This document shows positions 31,101-35,894 of a DNA stretch of 64,000 bases, piece by piece. The notes beneath the pieces are model-generated. The model saw only the letters and a program-made list of their open reading frames with translations, was not told the DNA's origin and searched no databases. Source of the stretch: Camarhynchus parvulus (lineage: Eukaryota > Chordata > Aves > Passeriformes > Thraupidae). The stretch spans positions 1-64,000 of the forward strand of contig NW_022148545.1 of NCBI RefSeq assembly GCF_901933205.1, in the 5' to 3' direction. Position 1 is the first letter of the stretch; every line of letters starts with the position of its first letter. Made by a program: the position numbers and the translations under genes.

Positions 31101-33652
31101 AAAACCACCCCAAAACCACCCAAAAACCACCCCAAAAACCAACCCCAAAACCACCCAAAACCACCCCAAAACCACCCCAAAACCACCCCCAAAACCACCC
31201 CAAAAAACACCCCAAAACCCCAAAACCACCCAAAACCACCCAAAAACCACCCAAAACCACCCAAAACCACCCCAAAACCACCCCAAACACCCCAAAAACC
31301 ACCCAAAACCACCCAAAACCACCCAAAACCACCCAAAACCACCCAAAAACCACCCAAAAACCACCCAAAACCACCCAAAACCACCCCAAAAACACCCCCA
31401 AAACCACCCCAAAACCACCCAAAAACACCCCAAAACCACCCCAAAACCACCCAAAAACCACCCAAAAACCACCCAAAACCACCCAAAACCACCCCAAAAC
31501 CACCCAAAAAACACCCCAAAACCACCCCAAAACCACCCCAAAACCACCCAAAACCACCCCAAAACCACCCCAAAACCACCCCAAAAACCACCCCAAAAAC
31601 CACCCAAAAACCACCCCCAAAACCACCCCCAAAACCACCCAAAACCACCCAAAACCACACCCAAAACCACCCAAAACCACCCAAAAACCACCCCAAAACC
31701 ACCCAAAAACCACCCCCACCAAGAACCCTTCACATTCCCCCACTCTTACCTCACATTTCCCACGCTTTCTCCTCACGTTTTCTGCTTTTTCCCCTCACGG
31801 CCGCCGCCATTTTGCTCCCCTCACATTTTCCCGCCCTTTTCTCCCCTCACGTTTTCCCTCCATTTTCCGTCACATTTCTGCCATTTTCTTCCATTTTCCC
31901 CTCACGCTTTCCCCCTCTTTTCTCCCCTCACATTTCCTCTTTTTCTTCCCTCATGTTTTTCCTCCATTTTCCCCTCACATCTCCTGTCCTTTTCCCCTCA
32001 CCTTTCCCTCCATTTTCCCCTCACGGTCGCCGCCATTTTGCTCCCCTCACGTTTCCCTCCATTTTCCCCTCACATTTCTGCCATTTTACCCTCATATTTC
32101 CTGCCCTTTTCCCCCTCACACTTTTCCCCCTTTATCCTCTCACATTTCCCACATTTTCCCCTCACATTTTTGCCATTTTTCTCCTCAGATTTCCCTCCCT
32201 TTTACCCCTCACCTTTCCCTCCATTTTCCCCTCACGGTCGCCGCCATTTTGCTCCCCTCACGTTTTCCCGCCCTTTTCTCCCCTCACGTTTCCCTCCATT
32301 TTCCCCTCACAATTCCCCCCCTTTTCTCCCCTCACTTTGTCTCCTTTTTCTCCTCATGTTTTCCTAGCATTTTCCCCTCACATTTTTGCCATTTCCCCCC
32401 TCACATTTCCTTTTTCTCCTCACATTTCGCCCTTTTCGCCCCTCACATTTCCCTCTTTTTCCCCTCACGTTTTATTCCCATTTCCCCCATTTTTCTCTCA
32501 TGTTTCCCACCACTTTTCCCCTCACATTTTTGCAATTTTTCTCCTCACATTTCCCTCCATTTTCTTCTCATGTTTCCTCTTTATCCCCTCACACTTTCCC
32601 CCACTTTTCCCTCACGTTTTCCTCCATTTTCCCCTCACAATTCTCCCCTTTTCTCCCCTCATGTTGCCTTCTTTTTCCCCTCATGTTTTTCTGCTATTTT
32701 CCCCTCATCTTTCCCTCCCTTTTCTCCTCACATTTCTCACCATTTTCCCCCTCACGTTTCCCCCCTTTTCTCCTCTCACATTTCCCGCCTTTTTCCCCTC
32801 ACATTTCCCACTTTTCCCCTCACATTCGTGCCATTTTTCTCCTTTTTCCTCCATTTTCGCCTCATGTTCGCCGCCATTTTCCCCTCACGTTTTCCCGCCC
32901 TTTTCTCCCCTCACATTTCCTTTTTCCCCCATGATTTTTCCCCACATTGCTCTCCATTTTCCCCTCACATTTCTCTCCATTTTCCCCTCACATTTCTCTC
33001 CATTTTCCCCTCACATTTCTCTCCCTTTTCCTCTCACATTGCTCTCCATTTTCCCCTCACATTTCTCTCCCTTTTCCTCTCACATTGCTCTCCATTTTCC
33101 CCTCACATTTCTCTCCCTTTTCCTCTCACATTTCCCTTTAAATCTTCCCCTCGTTCCCCCCAGGAGCGCCGGGCGCTGGAGCTGAAGGCGGCTGAGCTGG
33201 AGGAGGAGCTGAAGGTGATTTTGGGGTGATTTCAGGGTGAATTTTAGGGTGGTTTGAGGTGATTTTTGGGGTGGTTTTGGGGTGATTTTGAGGTTGGTTT
33301 TGGGGGGGTTTTGGCGTGTTTTCAGGGCGGGTTCAGGGTGATTTTGGGGGTGGTTTCAGGGTAGTTTTGGGTGGTTTTGGGGTGATTTTGAGGTAGTTTT
33401 GGAGTGGTTTTGGGGTGGTTTCAGGGTAGTTTTGGGATGGTTTTGGGGGTGGTTTCAGGGTAGTTTTGGGATGGTTTTGGGGGTGGTTTCAGGGTAGTTT
33501 TGGGATGGTTTTGGGGTGTTTTTTGGGTGATTTTGGGGCGGTTCTGACCCGCGGACCCTTCCCAGGCCCTGTCGGACCTTCGGGCCGACAACCAGCGGCT
33601 GAAGGACGAGAACGCGGCGCTGATCAGGGTCATCAGCAAACTCTCCAAATGA
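12867..33652 (+). CDS. PPP1R12C: Protein phosphatase 1 regulatory subunit 12C (MBS85), 18 coding exons recognised
   Basis: PPP1R12C targets PP1 beta/delta to substrates such as the myosin II light chain. Exon 1 encodes a polyalanine start, basic residues and the PP1-docking RVRF motif at about residue 45, followed by ankyrin repeats ([40 protein letters not shown]). Then come a serine-rich region (RRSSREK), proline-rich exons, the family block [29 protein letters not shown], and a C-terminal coiled coil ending in [11 protein letters not shown] and a stop. Two expected pieces are not visible: the ankyrin half-repeat between IEVMR and WGVEEACR, and the short coiled-coil exon (RQERFAER-type) between LERVTQ and ERRALE. 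Human PPP1R12C hosts the AAVS1 locus; nothing like an AAV integration was seen here. Confidence 0.93.
13149..13500 (+). repeat. PPP1R12C: 80-bp array carrying the exon 1 3' end and splice donor
   Basis: After the true exon end at 13148, four further units repeat the block ending gcgctgcaccag + GTGGGC; the exon-like ends fall at 13228, 13308, 13388 and 13468, each exactly 80 bp apart. Between them is G-rich spacer (ggcggggcttggggaaatgggg). Copies 3 to 5 carry substitutions (for example SALHQ becomes SVVHQ in the last). Each keeps a usable-looking donor, giving five candidate 5' splice sites. Confidence 0.9.
13501..14040. repeat. PPP1R12C: Intron 1 remainder: gggcgtgg-type GC-box array
   Basis: No coding signal. 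The region is a loose array of GC-box-like elements (gggcggggc, gggcgtggtc) with ~80-90-bp larger units (repeated cacctgtgtgaggtgggcgg near 13590 and 13670). Many SP1/KLF-type matches occur, but they follow from the repeat composition. A 20-bp CRE palindrome ends this interval. Confidence 0.6.
14018..14037. promoter_or_regulatory. 20-bp perfect palindrome of two CREs at the exon 2 acceptor
   Basis: Two tgacgtca elements separated by ccgg form a perfect inverted repeat that ends 3 nt before the PPP1R12C exon 2 acceptor AG (14040-14041). CREs bind CREB/ATF dimers. The palindrome also replaces the polypyrimidine tract expected at this acceptor. Confidence 0.6.
14042..14172 (+). CDS. PPP1R12C: PPP1R12C exon 2: ankyrin repeats 1-2
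   Basis: 131 nt reading [20 protein letters not shown], then [18 protein letters not shown] and CRHIA. These are classic ankyrin repeats with the TPLH motif. Donor GTGAGA; the final glutamine codon is split with exon 3. The apparent TGA just after the exon is intronic. Confidence 0.95.
14173..15175. repeat. Intron 2 minisatellite (aaaatatcccc/aaatatccctg)n
   Basis: About 1 kb of ~11-bp units with variants gaaatatcc, ccccaaaat and acagtatctc, organised in higher-order blocks of about 60 bp (near-identical repeats around 14880, 14950 and 15020). No coding potential. Confidence 0.85.
15290..16482 (+). repeat. PPP1R12C: Array with six partial copies of the PPP1R12C exon 3 5' end and acceptor
   Basis: Copies of the acceptor plus gtacctgctggatcacgg (YLLDHGA) begin near 15298, 15449, 15747, 15989, 16150 and 16370, each preceded by a ...gtgccag or gcccag acceptor and embedded in cacctgtgcccccc-type repeats. 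Two encode GADAAAVTC; the others encode GAAT/AAVTC-like variants. Only the last block, starting at 16483, continues into a full exon. Confidence 0.85.
16483..16601 (+). CDS. PPP1R12C: PPP1R12C exon 3: ankyrin repeat 3
   Basis: 119 nt reading [20 protein letters not shown], then [19 protein letters not shown]. It has the ankyrin hairpin form and matches the PPP1R12 family linker between ankyrin repeats. The donor GTGGGC is chosen because exon 4 then joins in phase (glycine split codon). Confidence 0.92.
16602..17230 (+). repeat. PPP1R12C: Array carrying the exon 3 3' end and donor (about 7 copies)
   Basis: Units of about 60-70 bp repeat the exon 3 tail (gctgctgagggcggagct.cagcgcagg) plus the GTGGGC donor and a ggcggggcttc spacer. 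Copies near 16640, 16715, 16790, 16865, 16925, 16990 and 17070 drift to cta, aca or gtg variants. This is the donor-side counterpart of the array upstream of the same exon. Confidence 0.8.
17230..17692 (+). repeat. caggtgtgcccaggtgtatcc minisatellite
   Basis: About 450 bp built of caggtgt(g/a)(c/t)-type units of 9-10 bp, with E-box cores (caggtg) in nearly every unit. It leads directly into the cccag acceptor of the exon 4 copies, whose first bases (gtgtgg) resemble the repeat. Confidence 0.8.
17693..17981 (+). repeat. PPP1R12C: Two partial exon 4 copies (acceptor side)
   Basis: Two units of 145 and 144 bp repeat the acceptor plus the exon 4 5' end ([21 protein letters not shown]), starting at 17693 and 17838. 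The second copy has lost a base in aagcgcgcc. Neither continues past the LW position; instead each ends at a gtgggg donor-like site. Confidence 0.88.
17982..18141 (+). CDS. PPP1R12C: PPP1R12C exon 4: ankyrin repeats 4-5
   Basis: 160 nt reading [20 protein letters not shown], a linker, then the ankyrin helix [18 protein letters not shown]. The [17 protein letters not shown] block is diagnostic for the PPP1R12 (MYPT) family. Phase 2 at both ends, donor GTGACT. Confidence 0.95.
18142..18700 (+). repeat. PPP1R12C: Three partial exon 4 copies (donor side)
   Basis: Copies of the exon 4 3' end plus GTGA(C) donor occur at 18261-18311, 18444-18494 and 18627-18677 (ends 170, 183 and 183 bp apart). All three read [18 protein letters not shown], sharing changes absent from exon 4, and the last has K to E. 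They are separated by agattttttaggattttttgggg spacer. Confidence 0.88.
18690..19780. repeat. gggtcactttgtgccgtttt minisatellite where an ankyrin exon is expected
   Basis: About 1 kb of ~21-bp units (tttttgggtcactttgtgccg) with interspersed acceptor-like cccccaggctgcttttgg motifs. PPP1R12 proteins need an exon here starting with LLLQAG and ending with LHAAAH. The recurring ag|gctgct motif is what the start of that exon would look like, but no continuation is visible. Confidence 0.7.
19810..19878 (+). CDS. PPP1R12C: PPP1R12C exon 5 3' part, copy 1
   Basis: Reads [20 protein letters not shown] and NNV, then a GTGAGA donor; this is the ankyrin helix following LHAAAH in PPP1R12C. No splice acceptor sits directly in front, and the 5' half of the exon is missing, so this is a 3' exon fragment. 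A near-identical second copy follows 337 bp downstream. Confidence 0.75.
20147..20215 (+). CDS. PPP1R12C: PPP1R12C exon 5 3' part, copy 2
   Basis: A second 69-nt block with the same 23 residues as the copy at 19810 (one synonymous ggc/ggt change) and the same GTGAGA donor. Like copy 1 it lacks a 5' half. Which copy is spliced to exon 6 cannot be told from sequence. Confidence 0.7.
20216..21125. repeat. Intron: T-rich stretch then ggggttatttt minisatellite
   Basis: First about 200 bp of ggatttttt-type sequence resembling the region before copy 1, then about 650 bp (20420-21100) of (ggggttatttt/gggcggtttt)n units of about 11 bp. No coding signal. Confidence 0.8.
21126..21200 (+). CDS. PPP1R12C: PPP1R12C exon 6, end of the ankyrin domain
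   Basis: 75 nt (25 codons) reading [20 protein letters not shown] and RRQIH, phase 0, acceptor ccgggcag, donor [17 protein letters not shown] is a conserved MYPT-family block closing the ankyrin domain. Confidence 0.94.
21201..23751. repeat. Large intron: acagaaatcaccccaaaaactgc and related C/A-rich arrays
   Basis: Subarrays: 21215-21830 (about 23-bp units with ccccaaaaactgcacagaaat), 21830-22140 (ccccaaattca), 22230-23450 (ccccaaaaatcacccc with aaccggcaaa variants). A short non-repetitive stretch near 22140-22220 (cagaagacccggggcc ... ccccgcag) could hide the short exon expected between RRQIH and the RRSS block; I could not confirm one. A first copy of the exon 7 start lies at 23609-23644. 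Confidence 0.75.
23752..24021 (+). CDS. PPP1R12C: PPP1R12C exon 7: Ser-rich and acidic region
   Basis: After acceptor cgccccag the exon reads [20 protein letters not shown], then a Gly/Pro-rich stretch and an acidic [17 protein letters not shown] segment, ending at a GTGAGC donor near 24022. RxSSREK matches the conserved phosphorylatable motif of PPP1R12 proteins. The 3' end is uncertain because ggagggggagccccgcccac units repeat across it, with a second GTGAGC near 24106. A partial upstream copy of the 5' end lies at 23609. Confidence 0.75.
24022..24648. repeat. gggaaattgggaaaaatgggg minisatellite
   Basis: 24022-24115 repeats the end of exon 7. From 24118 to about 24560, ~16-22-bp purine-rich units (ggggaaaattgggaaa) run without interruption on the + strand. 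No coding signal. Confidence 0.85.
24649..24695 (+). CDS. PPP1R12C: PPP1R12C exon 8, Pro-rich
   Basis: A 47-nt exon between ctccccag and GTAAGG. One frame reads [16 protein letters not shown], which resembles the EPPPAEP..NG region of mammalian PPP1R12C; the alternative frame ([11 protein letters not shown]) is the one that joins exon 9 in phase. The frame is therefore unsettled. Confidence 0.6.
24798..24909 (+). CDS. PPP1R12C: PPP1R12C exon 9, [10 protein letters not shown] region
   Basis: A 112-nt exon reading [20 protein letters not shown], then [17 protein letters not shown], with acceptor tctgcag and donor GTGAGA. RRSASS corresponds to the LQRSASSS phosphorylation-type site of mammalian PPP1R12C. 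Confidence 0.78.
24991..25036 (+). CDS. PPP1R12C: PPP1R12C exon 10, Pro-rich
   Basis: A 46-nt exon ([15 protein letters not shown]) between ccccgcag and GTGAGA. It is called from its splice sites, position and proline-rich content; the low complexity leaves doubt. Confidence 0.6.
25037..25290. repeat. ggggaggggcttaaa minisatellite
   Basis: About 15-20-bp units of (t/a)aaaatggggaggggcttt filling the intron between exons 10 and 11. Confidence 0.8.
25291..25341 (+). CDS. PPP1R12C: PPP1R12C exon 11, Pro/Arg-rich
   Basis: A 51-nt exon ([15 protein letters not shown] region) with a long pyrimidine tract acceptor and GTGAGG donor. Supported by splice signals and position only. Confidence 0.6.
25342..25904. 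other. Intron 11, C/A-rich, weakly repetitive
   Basis: ccccaaaatcccc-type low-complexity sequence with some unique stretches. No exon seen. Confidence 0.6.
25905..25995 (+). CDS. PPP1R12C: PPP1R12C exon 12, [18 protein letters not shown] block
   Basis: Encodes [18 protein letters not shown] and MRQARRATQ before a GTGGGA donor. [14 protein letters not shown] is the diagnostic MYPT-family motif of the region before the coiled coil. Two acceptors are possible: gcccag at 25904, or ttccag giving a start at 25915; only the second keeps phase 0 with exon 11. Confidence 0.93.
25996..27758 (+). repeat. PPP1R12C: ccaaaatcaccccaaaaactg minisatellite with a partial exon 12 copy
   Basis: About 1.7 kb of ~22-bp units (aaaatcaccccaaaaactgcc). 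Inside it, 27129-27158 repeats the last 30 nt of exon 12 ([10 protein letters not shown]) plus its GTGGGA donor; after it the array shifts to aaaatccccccaaaaactgcc and aaacaccacaaaatc variants. Confidence 0.85.
27759..27866 (+). CDS. PPP1R12C: PPP1R12C exon 13, [12 protein letters not shown] block
   Basis: 108 nt (36 codons), phase 0, reading [20 protein letters not shown], then [21 protein letters not shown](D/E)L directly follows the TQ of exon 12 in all MYPT proteins. Donor GTGAGT. Confidence 0.93.
27867..28774. repeat. gggaaatttggggaattt and ggggatatttttggtggttttt minisatellites
   Basis: 27880-28330 is ggggaaatttggggg-type; 28340-28740 is an array of (aggggaattttggggatatttttggtggtt) units of about 75-100 bp. 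No exon. Confidence 0.8.
28775..28887 (+). CDS. PPP1R12C: PPP1R12C exon 14
   Basis: A 113-nt exon: [20 protein letters not shown], then [17 protein letters not shown], between ccccccag and GTACGG. It joins exons 13 and 15 in phase, which supports it despite its low complexity. Confidence 0.7.
28888..29507. repeat. ggggggtcctgggatgatttggggg minisatellite
   Basis: About 25-45-bp units mixing ggtcctggg(g/a)tg and gattttgggggg; it fills the intron. Confidence 0.75.
29508..29574 (+). CDS. PPP1R12C: PPP1R12C exon 15
   Basis: A 67-nt exon reading [20 protein letters not shown] and QQ, ending at GTGAGG. Its phases agree with exons 14 and 16. It resembles exon 8 (PPPNG), perhaps through shared GC-rich composition. 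Confidence 0.75.
29575..30168. repeat. gggttaaatttgggga...gatttgaaggattttg minisatellite
   Basis: 29800-30070 contains about 35-55-bp units of ggatttgaaggattttagggttaaatttggggatttgggg; the flanks are simpler G-rich sequence. Confidence 0.75.
30169..30273 (+). CDS. PPP1R12C: PPP1R12C exon 16, coiled coil
   Basis: 105 nt (35 codons) reading [20 protein letters not shown], then [15 protein letters not shown], a heptad-repeat coiled coil typical of the MYPT C-terminus. The donor GTCAGG is weak; the bases at this junction (gtcactcag|gtcag) recur throughout the following array. Confidence 0.95.
30274..30885 (+). repeat. PPP1R12C: ggtcactcagtggtcactc array seeded by the exon 16 donor
   Basis: About 600 bp of 9-11-bp units built from gtcactca(g/t)(t/g)g. 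The unit is the exact sequence of the exon 16 3' junction (ggtcactcag|gtcag), so the array looks like local amplification of the splice junction. Full gtcactcaggtcag junction copies recur near 30680-30700. Confidence 0.85.
30886..31715. repeat. (aaaaccacccc)n minisatellite
   Basis: About 830 bp of ~10-11-bp units, aaaaccaccc, nearly pure. Translates to long artefactual PKTT/NHPK open frames on the + strand and GFGVVLGW on the - strand. Confidence 0.92.
31716..33163. repeat. (ttcccctcacatttccctccatt)n minisatellite
   Basis: About 1.4 kb of ~22-28-bp pyrimidine-rich units, ending in very regular cattgctctccattttcccctcacatttctctccc units (32945-33130). Several ccgccattttg units recur within it. 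The missing RQERFAER-type coiled-coil exon should lie between 30273 and 33164 and was not found. Confidence 0.9.
33164..33214 (+). CDS. PPP1R12C: PPP1R12C exon 17, coiled coil
   Basis: 51 nt (17 codons) reading [17 protein letters not shown], phase 0, acceptor cccccag, donor GTGATT. Conserved MYPT leucine-zipper region. Confidence 0.95.
33215..33565. repeat. gtttcagggtagttttgggatggttttggggg minisatellite
   Basis: About 34-bp units (ggggtggtttcagggtagttttgggatggtttt) best preserved at 33400-33510. Confidence 0.75.
33566..33652 (+). CDS. PPP1R12C: PPP1R12C exon 18, last coding exon
   Basis: Reads [20 protein letters not shown] and RVISKLSK, then TGA. This is the invariant C-terminus of the PPP1R12 family. 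Confidence 0.97.
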   Translation, partial: ALSDLRADNQRLKDENAALIRVISKLSK

Positions 33653-34160
33653 CCCCAAAACCCCCCAAAAAAACCCCCAAAACCCCCCCAGGACCCCCCA
33701 AATCTGCCCCCCAATCTGCCAAACCTCCCCGCGCGGGGCGGAGCCAAACGCACCAGGGGCGTGGCCAACAGGAGTGGGTGGAGCCAATAAAAGGGGGTGT
33801 GGCCAAAGCTGGAGGGGCGTGGCCATAACGGGGCGGAGCCAAGTTAATTGCACTGAGGTAAAGCTGCCAAAGGGGTGTGGCTAAAACGGGGGCGTGGCCT
33901 GTGCGCGCCAGGCCCCGCCCCCACATCTCCCCGCATGCTGTTCATCCAATCAGACCGCAGGGGGCGGGGCCTCCTCGCACCCCGCCCCTTCTGCCATCCC
34001 TCCCCCCCCCCGCGAATATTTTTGTGAAAAAAAAGAGGAAAAACAAAAAAGAGGAAATAATAAATAAAGGAAAACCGTGGGGGAGGGGCGCACAGGAGGC
34101 GTGGCTTTTATCTTTTTTAATATTTTTTTATGTAAATATATTTGTAGAACTCTGTAGGTA
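33653..34160 (+). other. PPP1R12C: PPP1R12C 3' UTR
   Basis: GC-rich (repeated ggcgtggcc / ggcggagcc) to about 34000, then abruptly AT-rich. Poly(A) signals: AATAAA at 33786-33791 and a double AATAAA at 34059-34068. A Pumilio-type tgtaaata element sits at 34131-34138 in an AT-rich block (ttaatatttttttatgtaaatatatttgtag) that looks conserved; whether it belongs to this UTR or to the opposite-strand LENG8 tail is unclear. Confidence 0.6.
34059..34068 (+). terminator. PPP1R12C: PPP1R12C poly(A) signal, overlapping AATAAA pair
   Basis: aataaataaa contains two overlapping canonical signals; it is the most likely main 3' end. The AATAAA at 33786-33791 would give a shorter form. Confidence 0.65.
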
Positions 34161-34240
34161 CAAATTCCCCGCCCCACCCCCACCCTGACCCCTCCCCCAC
34201 CCGCCCATAACTCCAACCCTTTTTTTTTTTTTTTTTTTTT

Positions 34241-34440
34241 TCGGTTTTTTTTTGTTGTTGTTGTTGTTGTTTTTGTTTTTCTTCTTTATTCTGTCCAAAA
34301 AAAGCTTAAAAAAGAGAAAAAAAGGAGAGGGGAGGGGGGGGGGGGAAAGAGGGGAGGGGGAGGGGCGATTTTACCTGCAGAGAGACGAGCGGGGGAGGGG
34401 GGGGGGGGGGGGATGGGGGGAGGACGGGTGGGGGGTGGAA
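34241..34440. repeat. Simple repeats: T-run, (TTG)n, polypurine and G-runs
   Basis: A T-tract and ttgttgttgttgttg microsatellite at about 34221-34280, then a G/A-only stretch with G-runs of 12 or more (34318-34370, 34390-34412). Such runs are difficult to sequence and can form triplex or quadruplex structures. Confidence 0.85.
34285..34290 (-). terminator. LENG8: LENG8 poly(A) signal AATAAA (minus strand)
   Basis: TTTATT on the + strand. It lies about 215 bp from the overlapping PPP1R12C signals at 34059-34068, so the two genes end almost tail to tail. Confidence 0.65.
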
Positions 34441-34859
34441 ATAAATTAAATACGAACCAAAAAAGGGGAATTTGAGCAGCGCAAAGAAGACCCAGGGGAG
34501 GAGGAGGAGGAGCCGTGGTGGCGATGATGATGATGATGGCGGCGGGCGGCGGCGCTGGAGCCCCCCCGGGTGGGCGGTGGGGGGAGCCCCCTCCCCAAAT
34601 CTGGCTGGAATTTTGGGGGTGGGGGTGGGGGCTCCGTGTGCGGCGGCGGCGATGGGGGAGGGTCCCGGGGGGGGTGGGGGCTCCGTTGTTGAGGGCGGGG
34701 CCGCGGCCTGGGGGTCCCTCCGGGGGTCTCTCCGTCCTCCGTGGGGCGGGCGGGGGTCCGGGGGTCTCTGTCCGTGGGGCCGGGGCGAGACCTCGGCAGC
34801 AGGGAGAGAGAGAGAAACTGAGGCACGGTTAAAGTTGGGGGGGGGGATGTGGGGGGCAC

Positions 34860-35240
34860 GGGGGAGCTGCTCTGCCCCACAACAGAGCCCCACAACAGAG
34901 CCCCCCAAATCTGGAACTCTGACCCCCAAATCTTGAGCTTTCCCCCACAACAGAGCCCCACAGATCCGGAGCTCTGCCCCCCAAATGAGCCCCCAAATCC
35001 GGAGCTCTGCCCCCCAAATGAACCCCCAAATCTGGAGCTCTGCCCCCCAACAGAGCCCCCCGAATCTGGAGCTCTGCCCCCCAAATGAGCCCCCAAATCC
35101 GGAGCTCTGCCCCCCAACAGAGCCCCCCGAATCTGGAGCTCTGCCCCCCAGATCTTGAGCTTTCCCCCCAAATCCTGAGCTCTGCCCCACAAGCAGCTGC
35201 TGTGCCCCACAGATGTCGAGCTGAGCCCCACAGATCCCAC
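34860..35240. repeat. aaatctggagctctgccccccaacagagcccc array in the LENG8 3' UTR
   Basis: About ten ~33-35-bp units (ccccccaaatccggagctctgccccccaaatgagcc), each containing a gagctc palindrome (SacI site). Confidence 0.88.
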
Positions 35241-35439
35241 CCCAAACGCCCCCCTGGGCACGGCTGGGGGCTGCTATGGGGCAGCCGTCGCTGTCAGCCC
35301 CACAAGTCGCCCCCTCCCCAGCCCAAATCCCCTCCCCACGGTGGCTCTGAGGGCGCTTATGGGGCAGGTCCGGGCCCCACCGCCCCAAACGCCCTTGGTG
35401 GCTGCTGAGGGGGGAGAGAAGGTTATGGGGCAGTGATGG

Positions 35440-35734
35440 GGCAGCCCCGCCGTGGGTCAGCTGTGGGTCAGAGCTGTGGGCCAGCCCCAGTGTGGGCCAG
35501 CCATGGGCCGGCCCTGCCGTGGGGCAGCCACGGCTCAGATGTGGGGCAGAGCTGTGGCTCAGATGTGGGGCAGCCCCACTGTGGGTGACTTATGGGGCAG
35601 CTGTGGGGCAGAGGTGGGTCACTGAGATGTGGGGCAGTGCGGCCAGGCCCTGCCCCACGGTGGCTCCCTGTGGGTCACTGAGATGTGGGGCAGTGCGGCC
35701 AGGCCCTGCCCCACGGTGGCTCCCTGTGGGTCAC
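35440..35734. repeat. gtggggcagccatggg and 68-bp duplication near the LENG8 stop
   Basis: Units of gtggg(c/t)cag(c/a) followed by two near-identical ~66-bp copies (cactgagatgtggggcagtgcggccaggccctgccccacggtggctccctgtgggt at about 35620-35730). The unit includes an echo of the LENG8 stop region (cagatgtggggcag). Confidence 0.8.
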
Positions 35735-35894
35735 TCAGATGTGGGGCAGGGCGCTGAGGCTCTGCCGGCAGTCGATGGCGCCGCGGTCGGGCCCGGTGAA
35801 GGTGAGGGGCAGCCCCCCCAGGAAGCGGCGGCGCTCGGGGGGCTCCAGCCCCATAAGTGGCCCCAGCTGGGCCGTCGGCAGCGCCGGGCGGTAG
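35735..35894 (-). CDS. LENG8: LENG8 exon 15, C-terminus
   Basis: 160 nt reading [20 protein letters not shown], then [19 protein letters not shown] and [13 protein letters not shown], then TGA. The FxGPD..IDCR.SL..L ending matches LENG8. The first base completes the split alanine codon from exon 14. Confidence 0.94.

Larger units (their letters stand above)
34285..35734 (-). other. LENG8: LENG8 3' UTR
   Basis: Runs leftward from the stop at 35735 to a - strand AATAAA (TTTATT on +, 34285-34290) followed by a CAA-repeat. It holds a poly-G/polypurine tract (34318-34440), CpG-rich sequence (34480-34800) and two arrays (34860-35240; 35440-35740). Open frames on either strand here have no family resemblance. 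Confidence 0.65.

Noticed and set aside
30349..33229. Very long open frames (up to about 950 codons) on the + strand
   Set aside because: They are translations of 10-28-bp minisatellites (PKTTQNHP..., [10 protein letters not shown]...) in PPP1R12C introns; three overlapping frames are open at once, which is typical of stop-free repeats.
34472..34936. Plus-strand frame SSAKKTQGRRRRSRGGDDDDD...
   Set aside because: Lies in the LENG8 3' UTR on the opposite strand; trinucleotide runs (gatgat, ggcggc) explain the composition, and no splice or family evidence was found.
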